A DNA stretch of 64,000 nucleotides, from the NCBI RefSeq assembly GCF_024347095.1, contig NZ_AP024904.1:310001-374000 (forward strand), given 5' to 3'. Source of the stretch: Vibrio rhizosphaerae (GTDB taxonomy: Bacteria; Pseudomonadota; Gammaproteobacteria; Enterobacterales; Vibrionaceae). The notes beneath the pieces were generated by a model, which was not told the DNA's origin, searched no databases, and worked only from the letters and a program-made list of their open reading frames with translations. This document shows, piece by piece, positions 48,597 through 58,878 of the stretch. The stretch's first letter is position 1; the number at the start of each line of letters is the position of its first letter. The position numbers and the translations under genes were made by a program.

Positions 48597-48874
48597 TATA
48601 AATATCAATAGAATGAAAAATAAATAAGCCTTTCCTGATTTGATAGCTTTATTTCAACGACGCGATCACAGATTGATACTTCGGTTTAAAAATATATGGA
48701 TACGAATAACAAAAAATTGAAGTGGGATCTCTCAAAAATTTTATTTAGTGATACTCTATATGCGACCTGATTTATATTTCTGGTCTATGTTTAAGCGGTT
48801 TGTCAGTGCTTCTCCACAATTGAAGAAGTCTTTGGATAAATCGCGATATCAGCGTTTAACGCAAAGGAGAAAAC

Positions 48875-50389
48875 ATGAAGGAAAGAACACAACGACAATG
48901 GCTAGGTTTCAATGCGAGACAGATCCGGGGCAAAGCTGCGCCAGTTCTGACAGTCATCGCTGCCTTGATGATCCCATTTACGGGAGCAGTGGCCAGCAGT
49001 GAAGCAGATGTCAGTGCGGCATCGTCAGGTTTTGCTGCCTATTATGCTTCAGAGTCATTTGCCGGACTGGCAAATAATGGTGGCGTTGAAAATGGGTTAA
49101 CCAACTGGTCATCTATTGGTGGTTATGTGACCCGTACAACGCAGGCAAGTCATAGTGGTGCGGCAAGTGTCCTTATTGCAAACCGCAATGCGACTTGGAA
49201 TGGCATTACATTTAAGCCAGCACCGTTAGTCAATGGTAAAAAATACAACGTATCCGTTTGGGTCAGATTAGCGCCGGGATCTCAAAGCGCCAATATTATC
49301 CTGACCGGTAAACGGACCGACGATTCCGATACATCGACAACCAATGAATATACACGGATTGCGATGGCAAGAGCGACAGACTATCAGTGGACGGAACTGA
49401 AAGGTTCATATACACAGTCTGGCACACCATTCCAGCACTTCATCATCGAATCTGATAATAGCAATGTCAGCTACTATGCAGATGACATGTCGGTTGAAGA
49501 TGTTGGTGGTGGTGATAATGGTGGCGGTGATACCCCGAATCCAGGCAACGGTAAAAAATTCGTTGGTAACATCACAACCTCGGGTCAGGTCCGCGGCGAT
49601 TTCACCAGATACTGGAACCAAATCACCCCAGAGAATGAAGGCAAATGGGGATCCGTCGAAAGAACACGTGATGTCTATAACTGGAGTAGCATTGATGCCG
49701 CTTATAATTATGCCAAACAGCATAATATTCCATTTAAACAACACACCTTCGTCTGGGGAAGCCAGTACCCAACTTGGATCGATCGCTTAAGCCCATCTGA
49801 ACAGGCTGCTGAAATCGAAGAGTGGATTCGTGATTTCTGCCGTCGCTATCCTGATGTTGCGATGATTGACGTTGTGAACGAAGCCACACCGGGTCATGCT
49901 CCGGCAGAGTACGCCAGAAGAGCATTTGGTAATAACTGGATCACCAAATCATTCCAACTTGCACGTCAATATTGTCCGAATGCAACCTTGATTCTGAATG
50001 ATTACAACGTGTTAAGCTGGAACACAGATCAATTCATCGCGATGGCAAAACCTGCCGTACAAGCGGGTGTTGTTGATGCGATTGGTCTTCAGGCGCATGG
50101 ATTGGAAGGATTCTCGAATGCTGCATTGCAAGCGAATCTGAACAAAGTCATTGCGCTGGGATTACCGATCTATATCACTGAATATGATGTTGCGAAAACC
50201 AACGATCAGGCTCAGTTAGATGTCATGAAACGTCAGTTCCCACTGTTCTATAACTCAGATGCGGTTGCCGGCATTACCCTGTGGGGATATGTCGTCGGCA
50301 GAACTTGGGTTGATGGTTCTGGTCTGATTTATGACGATGGTTCACAACGTCCGGCAATGCGTTGGCTGATGAACTACTTAGGCCGATAA
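48875..50389 (+). CDS. Secreted GH10 endo-beta-1,4-xylanase with N-terminal CBM
   Basis: 504 residues. The signal peptide is long, with a basic stretch to ~23 and cleavage near 40-41 (GAVA-SS). A CBM4/9/22-type beta-sandwich covers ~65-210 (GVENGLTNWSSIGG, FKPAPLVNGKKYNVSVWV), then a Gly/Asp/Pro linker (211-226) and the GH10 barrel (~228-504) with TPENEGKWGS, the acid/base Glu336 in VVNEATPG and the nucleophile Glu436 in ITEYDVA. It cuts xylan outside the cell, feeding the GH3 enzyme and the xyl genes. AAAGGAG precedes the ATG. Confidence 0.95.
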   Translation: MKERTQRQWLGFNARQIRGKAAPVLTVIAALMIPFTGAVASSEADVSAASSGFAAYYASESFAGLANNGGVENGLTNWSSIGGYVTRTTQASHSGAASVLIANRNATWNGITFKPAPLVNGKKYNVSVWVRLAPGSQSANIILTGKRTDDSDTSTTNEYTRIAMARATDYQWTELKGSYTQSGTPFQHFIIESDNSNVSYYADDMSVEDVGGGDNGGGDTPNPGNGKKFVGNITTSGQVRGDFTRYWNQITPENEGKWGSVERTRDVYNWSSIDAAYNYAKQHNIPFKQHTFVWGSQYPTWIDRLSPSEQAAEIEEWIRDFCRRYPDVAMIDVVNEATPGHAPAEYARRAFGNNWITKSFQLARQYCPNATLILNDYNVLSWNTDQFIAMAKPAVQAGVVDAIGLQAHGLEGFSNAALQANLNKVIALGLPIYITEYDVAKTNDQAQLDVMKRQFPLFYNSDAVAGITLWGYVVGRTWVDGSGLIYDDGSQRPAMRWLMNYLGR

Positions 50390-50459
50390 TCATAGCAGTC
50401 ATACGCTCTGCTCACCATTTGGAACCGGTGTCTGAGCAAGCGTACTGAACACTGCACTT

Positions 50460-50496
50460 TGATCCCCTCAGGCATCATGTCTGGGGGGATTTTTAT
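50460..50496 (+). terminator. Terminator after the GH10 gene
   Basis: GATCCCCTCAG pairs with CTGGGGGGATT, with G-T pairs, followed by TTTAT, ~70 bases after the stop. Confidence 0.75.
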
Positions 50497-50610
50497 ATTG
50501 GGTGACAGGTTCAAGAAACAGTGAATGGTGAGCATGAAGTGTCACCGCTCATTGTTCAATCAAGATCAATGTTCAATCAAGATCAATCGGGATGTGTCAG
50601 CGTCAGATAT

Positions 50611-50643
50611 AAAAAAGCCAGTGGGGTGTCGTTCCCACTGGCA
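50611..50643 (-). terminator. Terminator of the fruBKA operon
   Basis: On the minus strand GCCAGTGGGAAC/ACCCCACTGGC forms a stem with a short loop and is followed by TTTTTT. It lies 44 bases after the fruA stop. Confidence 0.85.
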
Positions 50644-50686
50644 AACCGTTTTTAACGGGGCAAATCTGCCCGAGAGGTTTAGGAGA

Positions 50687-52423
50687 TTATGCTTTTGCTT
50701 TTTCTAACGCGACCTGAGGTTTAAGCATTGCGTAACCAATACCAGTAATCGCTGTACCAACCGCGATAGCAACCAGATACATTAGAACCGGTGAAATTGC
50801 GTTTGGAATTAGCAGAACGAACAGACCACCGTGAGGTGCCATCAGTTTTGCACCGAACAGCATCGAGAGTGCACCTGTGACTGCGCCACCGGCCATACAC
50901 GCCGGGATAACACGCATTGGATCTTTGGCTGCAAATGGAATCGCACCTTCTGAGATGAAGCACAGACCCAGCACGAATGATGCTTTACCAGCTTCTTGTT
51001 CACTTTTCTCAAATTTGCTTTTCGCAATAAAGGTTGCAACACCCATACCCAACGCTGGCACCATACCGGCAGCCATAATCGCAGCCATTGGCAGGTATTG
51101 TTGAGAAGCCAACAGACCGACACCGAAGGTATAAGCAGCTTTATTGACCGGACCACCCAAGTCAAAGCACATCATGGCACCCAGAATAATACCCAGCAGA
51201 ATCGCATTGCCTGAACCCATGTTCTCAAGGAATGACGTCATCGCTGCCATGATATTCGCAACAGGCGTACCCACGATATAAATCATGATCAAACCGGTTG
51301 CCAGTGTGGCTAAGAACGGGATAATCAGAATCGGCTTTAGTGCTTCCATCGACTGAGGCAGTTGAACTTTATCTGCAATCAGTTTTGCTGCGTAACCGGC
51401 GATGAAACCAGCCACAATACCACCAAGGAAACCAGAACCGATCGAGCTGGCTAACATACCACCGACTAAGCCGGGTGCAAGTCCGGGACGGTCTGCAATC
51501 GAGAAGGCAATGTAACCTGCCAATACCGGAATCATCAGAGCAAAGGCTGAACCACCACCGATTTTCATCAGTGCCGCAGCAAGCGTGCCTTCTTCTTTAA
51601 AGGCTTCAATCCCGAAGACGAACGATAGTGCGATGATCAAACCACCGGCAACCACTACCGGTAGCATATGTGATACACCGGTCATCAAGTGTTTATAAAC
51701 ACCTTTCTTCTCTTCACTTGCTGCATCATTTGAACCCGCAGAGCCCTGATAAACAGTTGCCTGAACGAATGCTTTTTCGATCTCTTCCTGTGTTTTTTTC
51801 AGTGCCGGGCCAGTTTTCGTCCGGTAGAGTTTTTTACCGTTGAAGCGATCCAGTGGGACCTCAATATCCGCAGCAATGATAACCAGATCAGCGGCTGCAA
51901 TTTCTTCGGCAGTCAGTTGATTTTTCGCACCGACTGAACCACGGGTTTCAACCTTAATCTGGTGACCCATCGTTTTGGCTGTATTTTCCAGAGCTTCAGC
52001 CGCCATGAATGTGTGTGCAACACCTGTCGGACAGGCAGTAATTGCAACGATTTTCTTGGCCGCACCCGCTGATGCAGCTGGCGCTGCTGCTGCGGCGACA
52101 GGTTGTGCTTTATCAAGAACTTGTGCTTGTTCAGCGGCTTTGTTCAGATAAGCTTTCGGATCTGCTGTACATGCGGCAATATCGCTTTGGTAAACTTTTT
52201 TGCCAACAAAACGGGTGGTATCAACAGGGGTATTGGCAGCAATGACAACCAGCTCAGCTTCAGCAATATCGGCATCAGTGAGCGTATAGCCATCGACAAC
52301 GGAAGAGTGACATTCAACCGTTGCTGACCAATCCAGAGACTTCGCTGCTTGCTCTAACAGACCGGCAGCGAGAATACTATTTGCGACGCCGCTCGGGCAC
52401 GCGGTAATAATGGCAATTTTCAT
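50687..52423 (-). CDS. fruA: PTS fructose transporter subunit IIB'BC
   Basis: 578 residues. Two IIB-type domains are present: an N-terminal IIB' (ACPSGVANSILAAG) and the active IIB with the phospho-Cys in ITACPTGVAHTFMAAEAL (~127). The IIC membrane domain follows (~240-575; GFLGGIVAGFIAGYAAKL, DLGGPVNKAAYTFG, ISEGAIPFAAKDP). It imports fructose and phosphorylates it to fructose 1-phosphate. It is the last gene of fruBKA, 22 bases after fruK. Confidence 0.96.
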   Translation of the reverse strand: MKIAIITACPSGVANSILAAGLLEQAAKSLDWSATVECHSSVVDGYTLTDADIAEAELVVIAANTPVDTTRFVGKKVYQSDIAACTADPKAYLNKAAEQAQVLDKAQPVAAAAAPAASAGAAKKIVAITACPTGVAHTFMAAEALENTAKTMGHQIKVETRGSVGAKNQLTAEEIAAADLVIIAADIEVPLDRFNGKKLYRTKTGPALKKTQEEIEKAFVQATVYQGSAGSNDAASEEKKGVYKHLMTGVSHMLPVVVAGGLIIALSFVFGIEAFKEEGTLAAALMKIGGGSAFALMIPVLAGYIAFSIADRPGLAPGLVGGMLASSIGSGFLGGIVAGFIAGYAAKLIADKVQLPQSMEALKPILIIPFLATLATGLIMIYIVGTPVANIMAAMTSFLENMGSGNAILLGIILGAMMCFDLGGPVNKAAYTFGVGLLASQQYLPMAAIMAAGMVPALGMGVATFIAKSKFEKSEQEAGKASFVLGLCFISEGAIPFAAKDPMRVIPACMAGGAVTGALSMLFGAKLMAPHGGLFVLLIPNAISPVLMYLVAIAVGTAITGIGYAMLKPQVALEKAKA

Positions 52424-52445
52424 AGTTACGACCTTATTGTTGTCC

Positions 52446-53399
52446 TTAATTACTAGCCTCAGGGCTATACGGTTGTAATTGGATTTGCTGTTGTAGGGTG
52501 TTTAACTCTTGGATATCGGCGACACCGACACCCACCTGACTCACTGCTAGTGCAGATAGTGCCGTTGCAAAGGTAAGTAATTCCTCCTTCTTCATGGATT
52601 GCATGTGCCCCCAGCACAGACCCGCAACCAGCGTATCACCGGCGCCGACGGTACTGACGACATTCATCCGAGGTGGTTTTGCATGTAGCCATTGATTGTT
52701 GTTGAGCCACATCACCCCATTTGCACCCATTGAGACAACGATATTCTCAATCTCTTTTGCGGCGAGTTCACCCGCTGCTTGTTGACATTCAGCCGCAGAC
52801 TCAAGTGGTCTGCCGACAAAATGAGACAATTCTTCATCATTGGGTTTAATTAACCACGGATGCGCATTCAGACCCGCAGCAAGCGCATCACGGCTGCTAT
52901 CGAACAGCACTTTTTTACCCAGTTGGTGAAGTTTCTCGATCCAAGCCGCACACAGTTGCGGTGAAACCCCCTTGGGTAAACTGCCTGCCAGTACGAAGTA
53001 TTCGTGACTTTCAGCCAGACGGAACAACGTTTCTTCAAATGCAGCAATGGCCTGTGATGAGACTTCAACACCCGGGAAGTTGATATCGCTGACCTCACCG
53101 GAGCTTTCTACCAACTTCACATTGATGCGGGTCGAGCCATCAACCCGGATAAATTCATCTTTGGCACCCATTGTTTCAAAGAGTTGACAAAAGATGTCTT
53201 GATTATCTTTGCCCAGAAAACCAGTCACCGTCACTTCGGCACCCAGATCACTGAGCACTTGAGCGACGTTGACGCCTTTTCCTGCGGCATGCAGTGAGCC
53301 CTGTTTGACCAGACTCACTGAACCCACTTGTAAGGTGTCAAGGCTGCCTGTCAGATCCAGTGCCGGATTGAGCGTAATGGTGACTACTCGATTCGTCAT
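52446..53399 (-). CDS. fruK: 1-phosphofructokinase
   Basis: 317 residues, PfkB family. TLNPALDLTG, AAGKGVNVAQVLSDLGAE and the anion-hole/catalytic GAGDTLVAGLCWG are typical of FruK. It phosphorylates fructose 1-phosphate to fructose 1,6-bisphosphate. The gene begins nine bases after fruB. Confidence 0.96.
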   Translation of the reverse strand: MTNRVVTITLNPALDLTGSLDTLQVGSVSLVKQGSLHAAGKGVNVAQVLSDLGAEVTVTGFLGKDNQDIFCQLFETMGAKDEFIRVDGSTRINVKLVESSGEVSDINFPGVEVSSQAIAAFEETLFRLAESHEYFVLAGSLPKGVSPQLCAAWIEKLHQLGKKVLFDSSRDALAAGLNAHPWLIKPNDEELSHFVGRPLESAAECQQAAGELAAKEIENIVVSMGANGVMWLNNNQWLHAKPPRMNVVSTVGAGDTLVAGLCWGHMQSMKKEELLTFATALSALAVSQVGVGVADIQELNTLQQQIQLQPYSPEASN

Positions 53400-53408
53400 A
53401 ATGATCCC

Positions 53409-54545
53409 TTACTGTTCGCCTAAACCGGCAGCGATTGCCGCACCCAGTGCTTCAAGGGCCTGACTGGCATCTGCACCATTGGCAGTAAATTCAAGTCGGT
53501 GCCCGCATTTCACACCCAGAGCGATCACTTTCATCAGGCTCTTGGCATTCACGGCTTTACCATCGCCATCCAGATTGGCCACTTTGATGTCTGATTCGAA
53601 TTTCTTCGCTTCCGCCACCAGCATTGCGCCCGGACGAGCATGCAGACCGTGTGAATTTTTCACCTGGAAAACTGCCGTATTGGCATCACTACCAGCCTCT
53701 GCCGGTGCAGATTCAGCTAAGCCGAGTACGTTCAGAACCGCTTGCTTGTCAGTGGTGAAGAGCGCCTGTTGATTCTTCTGGAAAACAATCTCTGTGATTT
53801 TTTGCATCAGCGGCTGGTGTGCGGCATTACATGCAGCAACAACGAGCAGTCCTTTAACTGGCTGGCCCTGTACGTCAAACGCATCGCTTGCAGTGATAAA
53901 TGCCAGACCGGTACGAGACACACCACGATTGCTACTGGTCAGCCACAGACCGCCACCCAGTGGTGTTGCATCTTTAGCAATGATGTCAGCCACAAAATCG
54001 CTGCTCACGCCGCCTTTGTTTTTCAGTAGTCCGCTGGCAACTGCCGAGAGCTGAATCAGATCGGTTGCCGGGAATTGCAGTTGAATGAGGGTCTCATCAA
54101 AGTCGGCTTCAAACTGAACATCACCATTGAGCAGGGCAATGATTTCTTGTGCCTTGCTGGCTTGTTGCAATTTTTGTTCAACGCCATCGGCGGACAGCAC
54201 TTTGGTGAGTTGTTTCAGAATACCGAGGTGTTCATCCGATTTGGCAGCGATACCGATCGCAACATAGACGGTGTTACCATCCCCCCAGTCAACCCCTTGA
54301 GGGAAGTGGTGAACCGCAACACCGGTTTCTTTGACTAAAGAGCGGGTGTCGGTTGTGCCGTGCGGAATTGCAATACCATTACCGAGAAATGTTGAATTTT
54401 GTGCTTCCCGGTTAAGCATTCCATCGACGTACCCGGCATCGACAAGTCCTTTTTCACTCAGATGGGCAGCAATTGCGCGAATCGCATCTTGTTTGTTCGA
54501 TTGAGACTGTTCCAGATGGATGTCATGAGGAGTGAGTTGCAGCAT
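53409..54545 (-). CDS. fruB: PTS fructose IIA-FPr fusion (diphosphoryl transfer protein)
   Basis: 378 residues, close to E. coli FruB. The N-terminal IIA has its phospho-His in GIAIPHGTTDTRS, a middle M domain (~160-270) follows, and the C-terminal FPr/HPr-like domain has the phospho-His in NSHGLHARPGAMLV. It carries phosphate from enzyme I to FruA. First gene of the operon; Cra boxes lie in the 356-bp spacer to cra. Confidence 0.96.
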   Translation of the reverse strand: MLQLTPHDIHLEQSQSNKQDAIRAIAAHLSEKGLVDAGYVDGMLNREAQNSTFLGNGIAIPHGTTDTRSLVKETGVAVHHFPQGVDWGDGNTVYVAIGIAAKSDEHLGILKQLTKVLSADGVEQKLQQASKAQEIIALLNGDVQFEADFDETLIQLQFPATDLIQLSAVASGLLKNKGGVSSDFVADIIAKDATPLGGGLWLTSSNRGVSRTGLAFITASDAFDVQGQPVKGLLVVAACNAAHQPLMQKITEIVFQKNQQALFTTDKQAVLNVLGLAESAPAEAGSDANTAVFQVKNSHGLHARPGAMLVAEAKKFESDIKVANLDGDGKAVNAKSLMKVIALGVKCGHRLEFTANGADASQALEALGAAIAAGLGEQ

Positions 54546-54669
54546 GTTTGGCCCCTTTAATTGCCTTCATTTGGCGATTGAGTGCGGACACATCCGATAG
54601 CTCTCTAATGGAGTTTCTGGGGGGATAAAATTCCCTGAGTGTCGACACTATTGTTTATTATTTCAATGC

Positions 54670-54827
54670 GCTGAAACGTTTCAGCAAGGTTTAAAAAAGT
54701 TCAGCAAAAGTCACTTCATACGGACTAATAATATTGAAGTCATCTAACAAATAGTCCAAAAAACTAGATTCCGCTATCATTTTTGAGTTTTGCTGAATCC
54801 TTTCAGCTTTTATAGTGAATCGATTCA
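54670..54827. promoter_or_regulatory. Three Cra (FruR) boxes between fruB and cra
   Basis: GCTGAAACGTTTCAGC (54670-54685), GCTGAATCCTTTCAGC (54792-54807) and TGAATCGATTCA (54816-54827) match the Cra consensus TGAAWCNNTTCA. The first is near the fruB promoter and the other two near cra, so both fruBKA and cra should be repressed by Cra and derepressed by fructose 1-phosphate. Confidence 0.88.
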
Positions 54828-54901
54828 GCATATAGTTCAATCCTATTGAGGATCTTAATTTTTATTTCTATGATCCGACGCACACTAAAAAGAGTAGCGA
54901 T

Positions 54902-55897
54902 ATGACACTAGATGAAATTGCTAAATTGGCTGGCGTGTCTAAAACAACGGCAAGCTATGTGATCAATGGAAAAGCGCAAAAGTATCGCATCAGTGAAAAG
55001 ACTCGACTGAAAGTTATGGATGTGGTGAATGCGTATAACTACCGGCCCGATCACACAGCTTCTGCTTTGCGGGCCGGGAACAGTCGCTCATTCGGCTTGA
55101 TTATTCCTGATCTGGAAAACACCAGTTATGCGCGGTTATCGAAACTGTTAGAGCAAAATTCCAGACAGGCGGGATATCAGATTCTCATTGCTTGCTCAGA
55201 TGACAACCCCGACACTGAAATGTCCGTCGCAAACACACTGATTGCCCGTCGCATCGATGCACTGTTTGTTGCCAGCTCGATTCCCAATGCCAGTGAATTT
55301 TATTATGGGCTCCAACAGGCCGGCACGCCGGTCATTGCGATTGACCGTCCGCTCGATGATGAATTTTTCGCCTGTGTCGTCAGTGAAGATTACAGTGCCG
55401 CTTTGGAACTGACCGAATCGGTGTTGGATGATCAATTGCAGTCAATTGGTCTGATTGGCGCACTACCGGAACTCAGTATTTCAACTGACCGTCAGCTAGG
55501 ATTTGAAGCTGCAGTAAAAGCCAAAGGCATTCAGATTTTAGAAGGCTACGGCAATCACTTTAACCGTGAAGAAGGAAAGAAAATTTTCTCCGGATGGGTC
55601 GAGAAGGGCACCGTGCCCGAGGCGATTGTGTCAACCTCCTACACATTATTGGAAGGGATTCTGGATGTCCTGCTGGAACACCCCCAATTGATGGATAACA
55701 TTCGCTTAGCAACTTTCGGGGATAACCGCCTGCTGGACTTTTTACCGCTGAAAATTAACTCCTTACCACAGCAGTTTGAACTGATTGCCGACAGTGCGCT
55801 GGCCGTCGCTTTAAATGCAACCGCAAAACGCCACCAGCCCGGGATTGAGTTGGTTCCGCGGAAGTTAAAAGTACGTCGCAATCCAAGCCTGTCATGA
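54902..55897 (+). CDS. cra: Catabolite repressor/activator Cra (FruR)
   Basis: 331 residues, LacI family. The N-terminal HTH MTLDEIAKLAGVSKTTASYV with the hinge (TASALRAG) and the sugar-binding domain (FGLIIPDLENTSYARL, RQLGFEAAVKAKG) match Cra. In Vibrio it controls the divergent fru operon, with fructose 1-phosphate as inducer. Confidence 0.93.
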   Translation: MTLDEIAKLAGVSKTTASYVINGKAQKYRISEKTRLKVMDVVNAYNYRPDHTASALRAGNSRSFGLIIPDLENTSYARLSKLLEQNSRQAGYQILIACSDDNPDTEMSVANTLIARRIDALFVASSIPNASEFYYGLQQAGTPVIAIDRPLDDEFFACVVSEDYSAALELTESVLDDQLQSIGLIGALPELSISTDRQLGFEAAVKAKGIQILEGYGNHFNREEGKKIFSGWVEKGTVPEAIVSTSYTLLEGILDVLLEHPQLMDNIRLATFGDNRLLDFLPLKINSLPQQFELIADSALAVALNATAKRHQPGIELVPRKLKVRRNPSLS

Positions 55898-56003
55898 TGG
55901 CGTAAATCATGACGTGGTTGATATCAGTCGGGTGACCATCTGACACAGGTTATCCTGATACAGATCGTCACCCAAATCGAGCCACGCACGTTATCAGCAT
56001 GGT

Positions 56004-56786
56004 TTATAGCTGTCCGACGATTGAAAACATCATCGGGATACTGAACCGATGGCGATAAGTTCCAGAACCTTCAGAGACCTCATACAGATTCGGAAAACAG
56101 TTGTAATTACTGTAGGGGTACTCTGTCATTTCGAAAGTAATCCCGGCATTTGTGAGCGCGTTAATTACATCAGACAGCGGATGTAAATATTCATAAGTGG
56201 TATACGACCCATGATCATCAGGACTATTTACATATGATTTTTGGTCTGAAAATGTGACAGCGTCACCTTGATTGCAGTAATCATACCCAATGCTATTGAA
56301 TTCATCGTCGAGTACATTGAGAAACGGATGAAACTCAACCATCACCAAGTGACCGCCATCTTTTAAGTGCCGGCGGATCACTTGCGCCCATTGATTCAGA
56401 TCGGACAACCAGTTGATCACCCCATAAGAGGTGTAGATGATGTCAAACTTCTGATCCAGTTGCAGTTCTAAGACATCTTGGCAGACGAATTTTGCCGGGA
56501 TATTCAATTCAGCAGCCAGTGCCGTGGCAGTTTTGATCGCCTCAGGTGAATAATCTACCCTGGTTACATGCGCTCCTGCATGTGCTAATGACAGGGTATC
56601 TTGGCCAAAATGACACTGCAGATGAAGGACCTCTTTACCTTGCAGATCCCCCAGCAGTTGTTTGTCGAGTGCTTTGAGCGAGTCAGGGTTTTTCTTGAAT
56701 TCATCCATGGCGTAGAAATCGGAGCGGACATGAATCGGCACCCATGCGTTCCATACATGAATATTTTTAGTATTAACAGTTGTCAA
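56004..56786 (-). CDS. Class I SAM-dependent methyltransferase
   Basis: 260 residues, TTG start at 56786 with GAGG ten bases upstream (the next in-frame ATG would remove the N-terminal strand). The SAM-binding motif I is VLHLQCHFGQDTLSLAHAG (~54-72), followed by VTRVDYSPEAI and DIIYTSYGVINWL. The 'type 11/25' methyltransferase group; the acceptor is not recognisable. The gene is divergent from the GHMP kinase gene, sharing a 136-bp spacer. Confidence 0.82.
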   Translation of the reverse strand: MTTVNTKNIHVWNAWVPIHVRSDFYAMDEFKKNPDSLKALDKQLLGDLQGKEVLHLQCHFGQDTLSLAHAGAHVTRVDYSPEAIKTATALAAELNIPAKFVCQDVLELQLDQKFDIIYTSYGVINWLSDLNQWAQVIRRHLKDGGHLVMVEFHPFLNVLDDEFNSIGYDYCNQGDAVTFSDQKSYVNSPDDHGSYTTYEYLHPLSDVINALTNAGITFEMTEYPYSNYNCFPNLYEVSEGSGTYRHRFSIPMMFSIVGQL

Positions 56787-56922
56787 TTTTGGTGATCCTC
56801 ATTGATACGTTTGGGGAAAATTTTACCATATGCATCAAAGTTATTATCAAAATATCCTCACTATTGACACAAATTGATGAACCACGTATTAAGGCTAAAT
56901 TCGGTAATAAGTTACCTTTTAT

Positions 56923-57873
56923 ATGCTATCTCATCAAATTGTGCGTTTTTCTCAAATGGTTCAGGCAACGAGTGAGCCGTTGATTGATATCCTGTCAGAG
57001 CCACAGGAGTCGAGCGGCCTCTGTTATTTTGGTTCTGGTCAGTCTTGCTGCACATTTGGCGAGTTACTGCAAGGCGTATTACCCAACGGGCAAGATTTTC
57101 TGGTGACGCTTTCGGTTCAGCGCTACGTGAGCGCAAAATTTTATCTCGTAAAAGAGGAGGCGGGCTTGCAGGTTTGTCCGCCTCATAAGACGAAAGCACT
57201 GGCTTTGGCACACACACTGTTGAGTCGCTATCAATTGCCATTGCAGGGTGTGCTTGAAATAGCTTCTGATTTACCCGAAGGGAAAGGGTTAGCCAGCTCT
57301 TCCGCTGATCTGGTTGCGACCGCCCGGGCGGTGACAGACTACTATCAGATTCGTATCCGCAGTGAAGAACTTGCCCGTCTCATGTGCCAAATCGAGCCAA
57401 CCGATGCGGTGATGTTTCCTCACTGTGTCGCGTTTCATCAAAATATCGGAGATGTGATTGCTGATTTGGGGGCGTTGCCCGAGCTGTTTATTATTGCGCA
57501 TGATGAAGGGGGCAGCGTTGATACCGTCGCCCATAAAAAAACACGCCCCGGGACCAGTCCCGCTGAGAGAGAGCAATACGCGCATTTATTGGCACGTCTT
57601 CAACAGGCAGTCAAACAGCGTGACTGTCAGGAGATCGGCCATGTCACCACAATGAGCGCAATTTTAAATCAACGGCTGAGGCCCAATAAATATCTGAGTT
57701 TGTTTATTGATATCTGTGAGCAGCATGGCGGGCTTGGCGTTGTTGTCGCACACAGTGGCACATATATCGGTATTCTCCTCGATGCCAATGATGTGCAACT
57801 GGCCGAAAAGAGAGCAGCTATTGAGAATGCATTGCAAACCAATGACTTAGGTGCTGAAATGTTTCATACCTAA
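56923..57873 (+). CDS. GHMP-family kinase, PduX (L-threonine kinase)-like
   Basis: 316 residues. The ATP-binding GHMP motif is DLPEGKGLASSSADLVATAR (~117-136), preceded by GSCCTFGELLQG-type substrate strand and followed by GGLGVVVAHSGTYIGI at the C-terminal. The whole resembles PduX, which phosphorylates L-threonine for the cobalamin side chain. No cobalamin gene is nearby, so the natural substrate could be another amino alcohol or acid. No clear ribosome site precedes ATG 56923; an ATG at 56956 is an alternative. Confidence 0.78.
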   Translation: MLSHQIVRFSQMVQATSEPLIDILSEPQESSGLCYFGSGQSCCTFGELLQGVLPNGQDFLVTLSVQRYVSAKFYLVKEEAGLQVCPPHKTKALALAHTLLSRYQLPLQGVLEIASDLPEGKGLASSSADLVATARAVTDYYQIRIRSEELARLMCQIEPTDAVMFPHCVAFHQNIGDVIADLGALPELFIIAHDEGGSVDTVAHKKTRPGTSPAEREQYAHLLARLQQAVKQRDCQEIGHVTTMSAILNQRLRPNKYLSLFIDICEQHGGLGVVVAHSGTYIGILLDANDVQLAEKRAAIENALQTNDLGAEMFHT

Positions 57874-57930
57874 GGTGTGACCATATTGATGGCGCCGGAG
57901 CGTCTCAAATTGCTGCATCACTATTTTACT

Positions 57931-58400
57931 TTCCTAGCCTTAGCTCCGAAATTTGACGCACAATTGCGTTTTTCGATTTCAAAAGCATCGGTGCTCAGTG
58001 CGCCAGTTACTCTTGCCAAGATGCAAGAGTAACCAGAAGATCTTTTTTGTTTTGGCTTAGTCACGCGTTGTCCAGAACCAGCTTTTACGGGCGTCCTGCC
58101 CGGAAAAGCCTAACCATTCATCCGTGAATGGTTTTCTTCGGTGGGTGGTTTGTTTGAGTGAAGTGAAACATAGCGAAAGCCAATTTGATCGATGAGCTCA
58201 GGGTGAAATTCATGGATGAATTTTAAGCTTTTCGTGAGCAGGAGCGAATAAAAGCGTCCCTGATAACAGGCGCTGAACTCAACCCCGAGGCCTTTTGGGG
58301 GACTTTTTCGGCCATGAAAAAGTACCTGGGGCGCTTCGGAGATGTGATTGAAATCGAGGAACTTGATTGCGTCCCAAACCAGCAGCCTATCATTTTTACC
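57931..58400 (+). repeat. ~475-bp hairpin-rich repeat, copy 1
   Basis: First of three tandem copies; the copies are bounded by the motif (C)CCTAGCC/CCCAGCC...AAATTTGACGC. It contains the hairpins GTTACTCTTGC/GCAAGAGTAAC (58006-58033), CTTTTACGGGC/GCCCGGAAAAG and CCATTCA-TCCG-TGAATGG followed by TTTTCTT, and a later ACTTTTTC/GAAAAAGT hairpin. No continuous conserved reading frame is present in the four copies, so it looks non-coding. Confidence 0.85.
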
Positions 58401-58878
58401 TTCCCAGCCTCCGGCACCGAAATTTGACGCACAATCACGTTCTCCGATTTCAGAAACATCGGTACTCTGTGCGCCAGTCACTCTTGCAGAGATGCAAGAG
58501 TAACCAGAAAATCTTTTTTGTTTTGGCGGCGTCACACGTTTTCCAGAACCAGCTTTTACGGGCGTCCTGCCCGGAAAAGCCTAACCATTCTTCCTTGAAT
58601 GGTTTTCTTCGGTGGGTGGTTTGTTTGAGTGAAGTGAAACATGTTTAGAACGAAACTCAATTGATCGATGATCTCAGGGGAAAATTCATGGAAGAATTTT
58701 AAGCTTTTCGTGAGCAGGAGCGAATAAAAGCGTCCCTGATAACAGGCGCTGAACTCAACCCCGAGGCCTTTTGGGGTACTTTTTCGGCCTTGAAAAAGTA
58801 TCTGGGGCGCAGTCGGTGATGTCGATGAAATCGAGGAGCGTGATTGCGCACCAAACCAGCAGCCTATCATTTTTACCT
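58401..58878 (+). repeat. ~475-bp hairpin-rich repeat, copy 2
   Basis: Second tandem copy, about 478 bp. It is mosaic: in the segment after GTGAAGTGAAACAT it follows the variant also seen in copy 4 (ACATGTTTAGAACGAAAC), whereas copies 1 and 3 have ACATAGCGAAAGCC. Hairpin 1 lies at 58477-58504. Confidence 0.85.
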
